From assembly GCA_937894105.1 (NCBI GenBank), contig CALCTI010000702.1, positions 1 to 12,787 of the forward strand: DNA of 12,787 nucleotides, given 5' to 3'. Shown in pieces: positions 12,152 through 12,787 of the stretch. Below the pieces are notes generated by a model. The model did no database searches. It was not told where the DNA came from and saw nothing but the letters and a program-made list of their open reading frames with translations. A program made the position numbers and the translations under genes. Origin of the DNA: an uncultured cyanobacterium (GTDB lineage: Bacteria > Cyanobacteriota > Cyanobacteriia > CACIAM-69d). The number at the start of each line of letters is the position of its first letter. Position 1 is the stretch's first letter.

Positions 12152-12484
12152 CTAATCAGCGTCACTGGCTGAGGAATGGTTTTGGGACTCACCTTGGCGA
12201 TCGCGCAGCCCCTGAATCAATTGGGCGACCTTAGCAATTTCCGGATGATTATCCACCTGCGCCTGAGCCGCCTTCTTGGGCAGTTTAATTTTGCGCGCAA
12301 TATCCATCGTTTCGTCCACCAGCCGCTGGCGGTAGGTTTCTAATTCCGCAATTACAGCGTCCACTTCTTGGGAGGTTGCCGCTGCGTCGGTGGCACTGTT
12401 TTCTACATTTTCGCTAGTCCCTTCCACAGACGCGGACTCAGAGGGGACATCCGTGGGAGAAAGATCGGCAGCTTGGGATTGCAT
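12152..12484 (-). CDS. Small acidic helical protein of unknown function
   Basis: A 110-residue protein that I do not recognise by name. Residues 1-40 are low complexity, rich in Ser, Glu, Asp, Ala and Thr, and probably disordered. Residues 41-97 are strongly helical: EVDAVIAELETYRQRLVDETMDIARKIKLPKKAAQAQVDNHPEIAKVAQLIQGLRDRQ. The tail (GESQNHSSASDAD) is again polar. The E-x-YR-RLV-(D/N)(D/E)T and LPKKA-x-A-x(3)-HPEIA pattern resembles a small conserved cyanobacterial family, as far as I recall. It has no membrane segment or signal peptide. It precedes the phycobiliprotein-like gene by 70 nt on the same strand, so a shared transcript is likely. There is no clear ribosome binding site before the ATG. 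Confidence 0.65.
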   Translation of the reverse strand: MQSQAADLSPTDVPSESASVEGTSENVENSATDAAATSQEVDAVIAELETYRQRLVDETMDIARKIKLPKKAAQAQVDNHPEIAKVAQLIQGLRDRQGESQNHSSASDAD

Positions 12485-12787
12485 AGTTCAAATTAGATTG
12501 ATAGATAAATATCGATTTTCCAGCAAGTCTCAGTCATTTTTCAGGGTCAAAAGCGCCCAGAAACCACATAGCAAGAAATCATTATTGACTACGTATAGTA
12601 CCAATTTTCGGTGACCCCCCTAAGGGGAATTAAAACACCTTATTTCCATTGACCGCCAAGCAATCAGCCAACAATTTTAATAGTTGTTTTTACTGATGGA
12701 CTTGAAGGGAAAAAGGCGGTTATTGCTAAGGGGCTCAGTACAGGGACAAAACTGTGAAACCAACAGTGCCACAGCCAACTGGGTATG
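12485..12787. other. Right-edge non-coding region (303 bp)
   Basis: No gene supported. It presumably holds the promoter of the small acidic gene; a TACTAT at about 12594-12599 on the minus strand is only a weak -10. A small perfect hairpin CCCC-TAA-GGGG lies near 12618-12630. AACAA (12670-12674) pairs with TTGTT (12684-12688) and is followed by TT. The window ends in ATG, which could begin another plus-strand gene. Confidence 0.4.

Noticed and set aside
1..12787. CRISPR arrays, tRNA or rRNA genes, intact insertion sequences
   Set aside because: Looked for repeat-spacer periodicity, tRNA-like cloverleaf cores and transposase motifs on both strands. None was convincing.

Overview
The window comes from a phycoerythrin-containing cyanobacterium. 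Nearly every recognisable gene builds or attaches bilin pigments or assembles phycobilisome rods. The cyanobacterial HIP1 octamer (GCGATCGC) occurs about 20 times in 12.8 kb by eye. I cannot name the genus from the sequence alone.

Left half (1-6335), all on the minus strand, read right to left. First comes cpcL, a membrane-anchored rod linker of the CpcG2 type. Then come the phycoerythrin rod linkers cpeC, cpeD and cpeE and a small extra CpcD-type capping linker. They are followed by the bilin lyases cpeS and cpeT and the first 63 codons of the activator gene cpeR, which uses a GTG start and is cut by the window edge. This matches the cpeCDESTR order known from Fremyella (Tolypothrix) diplosiphon, with a CpcD-like gene added between cpeE and cpeS and cpcL placed upstream. 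Several spacers are unusually long (184-437 bp) and carry short tandem repeats, stem-loops and a candidate promoter, so the cluster is probably several transcripts rather than one compact operon.

Middle (6882-9601): a HEAT-repeat protein on the plus strand, which may be a phycobilisome lyase or chaperone or something unrelated. A convergent pentapeptide-repeat protein follows on the minus strand. Divergent from that is a second CpeS/CpcS-family bilin lyase on the plus strand.

Right part (9822-11408): pebA and pebB, plus strand, encode the two ferredoxin-dependent bilin reductases that turn biliverdin into phycoerythrobilin, the pigment loaded by CpeS and CpeT. Convergent with them (11479-12484, minus strand) is a two-gene unit: a small acidic helical protein and then a divergent phycobiliprotein homologue. 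The homologue keeps the Cys-x-Arg-Asp bilin-binding signature, has an N-terminal extension, and carries an unusual Cys-x-His-Cys-x3-His cluster. I consider this unit the most novel content of the window.

Taken together, PebA and PebB make phycoerythrobilin, CpeS, CpeT and the extra CpeS-like protein attach bilins, CpeC/D/E and the small cap stack phycoerythrin hexamers on rods, CpcL would anchor a rod to the membrane without a core, and CpeR would activate phycoerythrin genes. The phycoerythrin subunit genes (cpeBA), cpeY and any light sensor such as ccaS/ccaR or rcaC lie outside the window. I saw no rRNA, tRNA, CRISPR array or intact insertion sequence.
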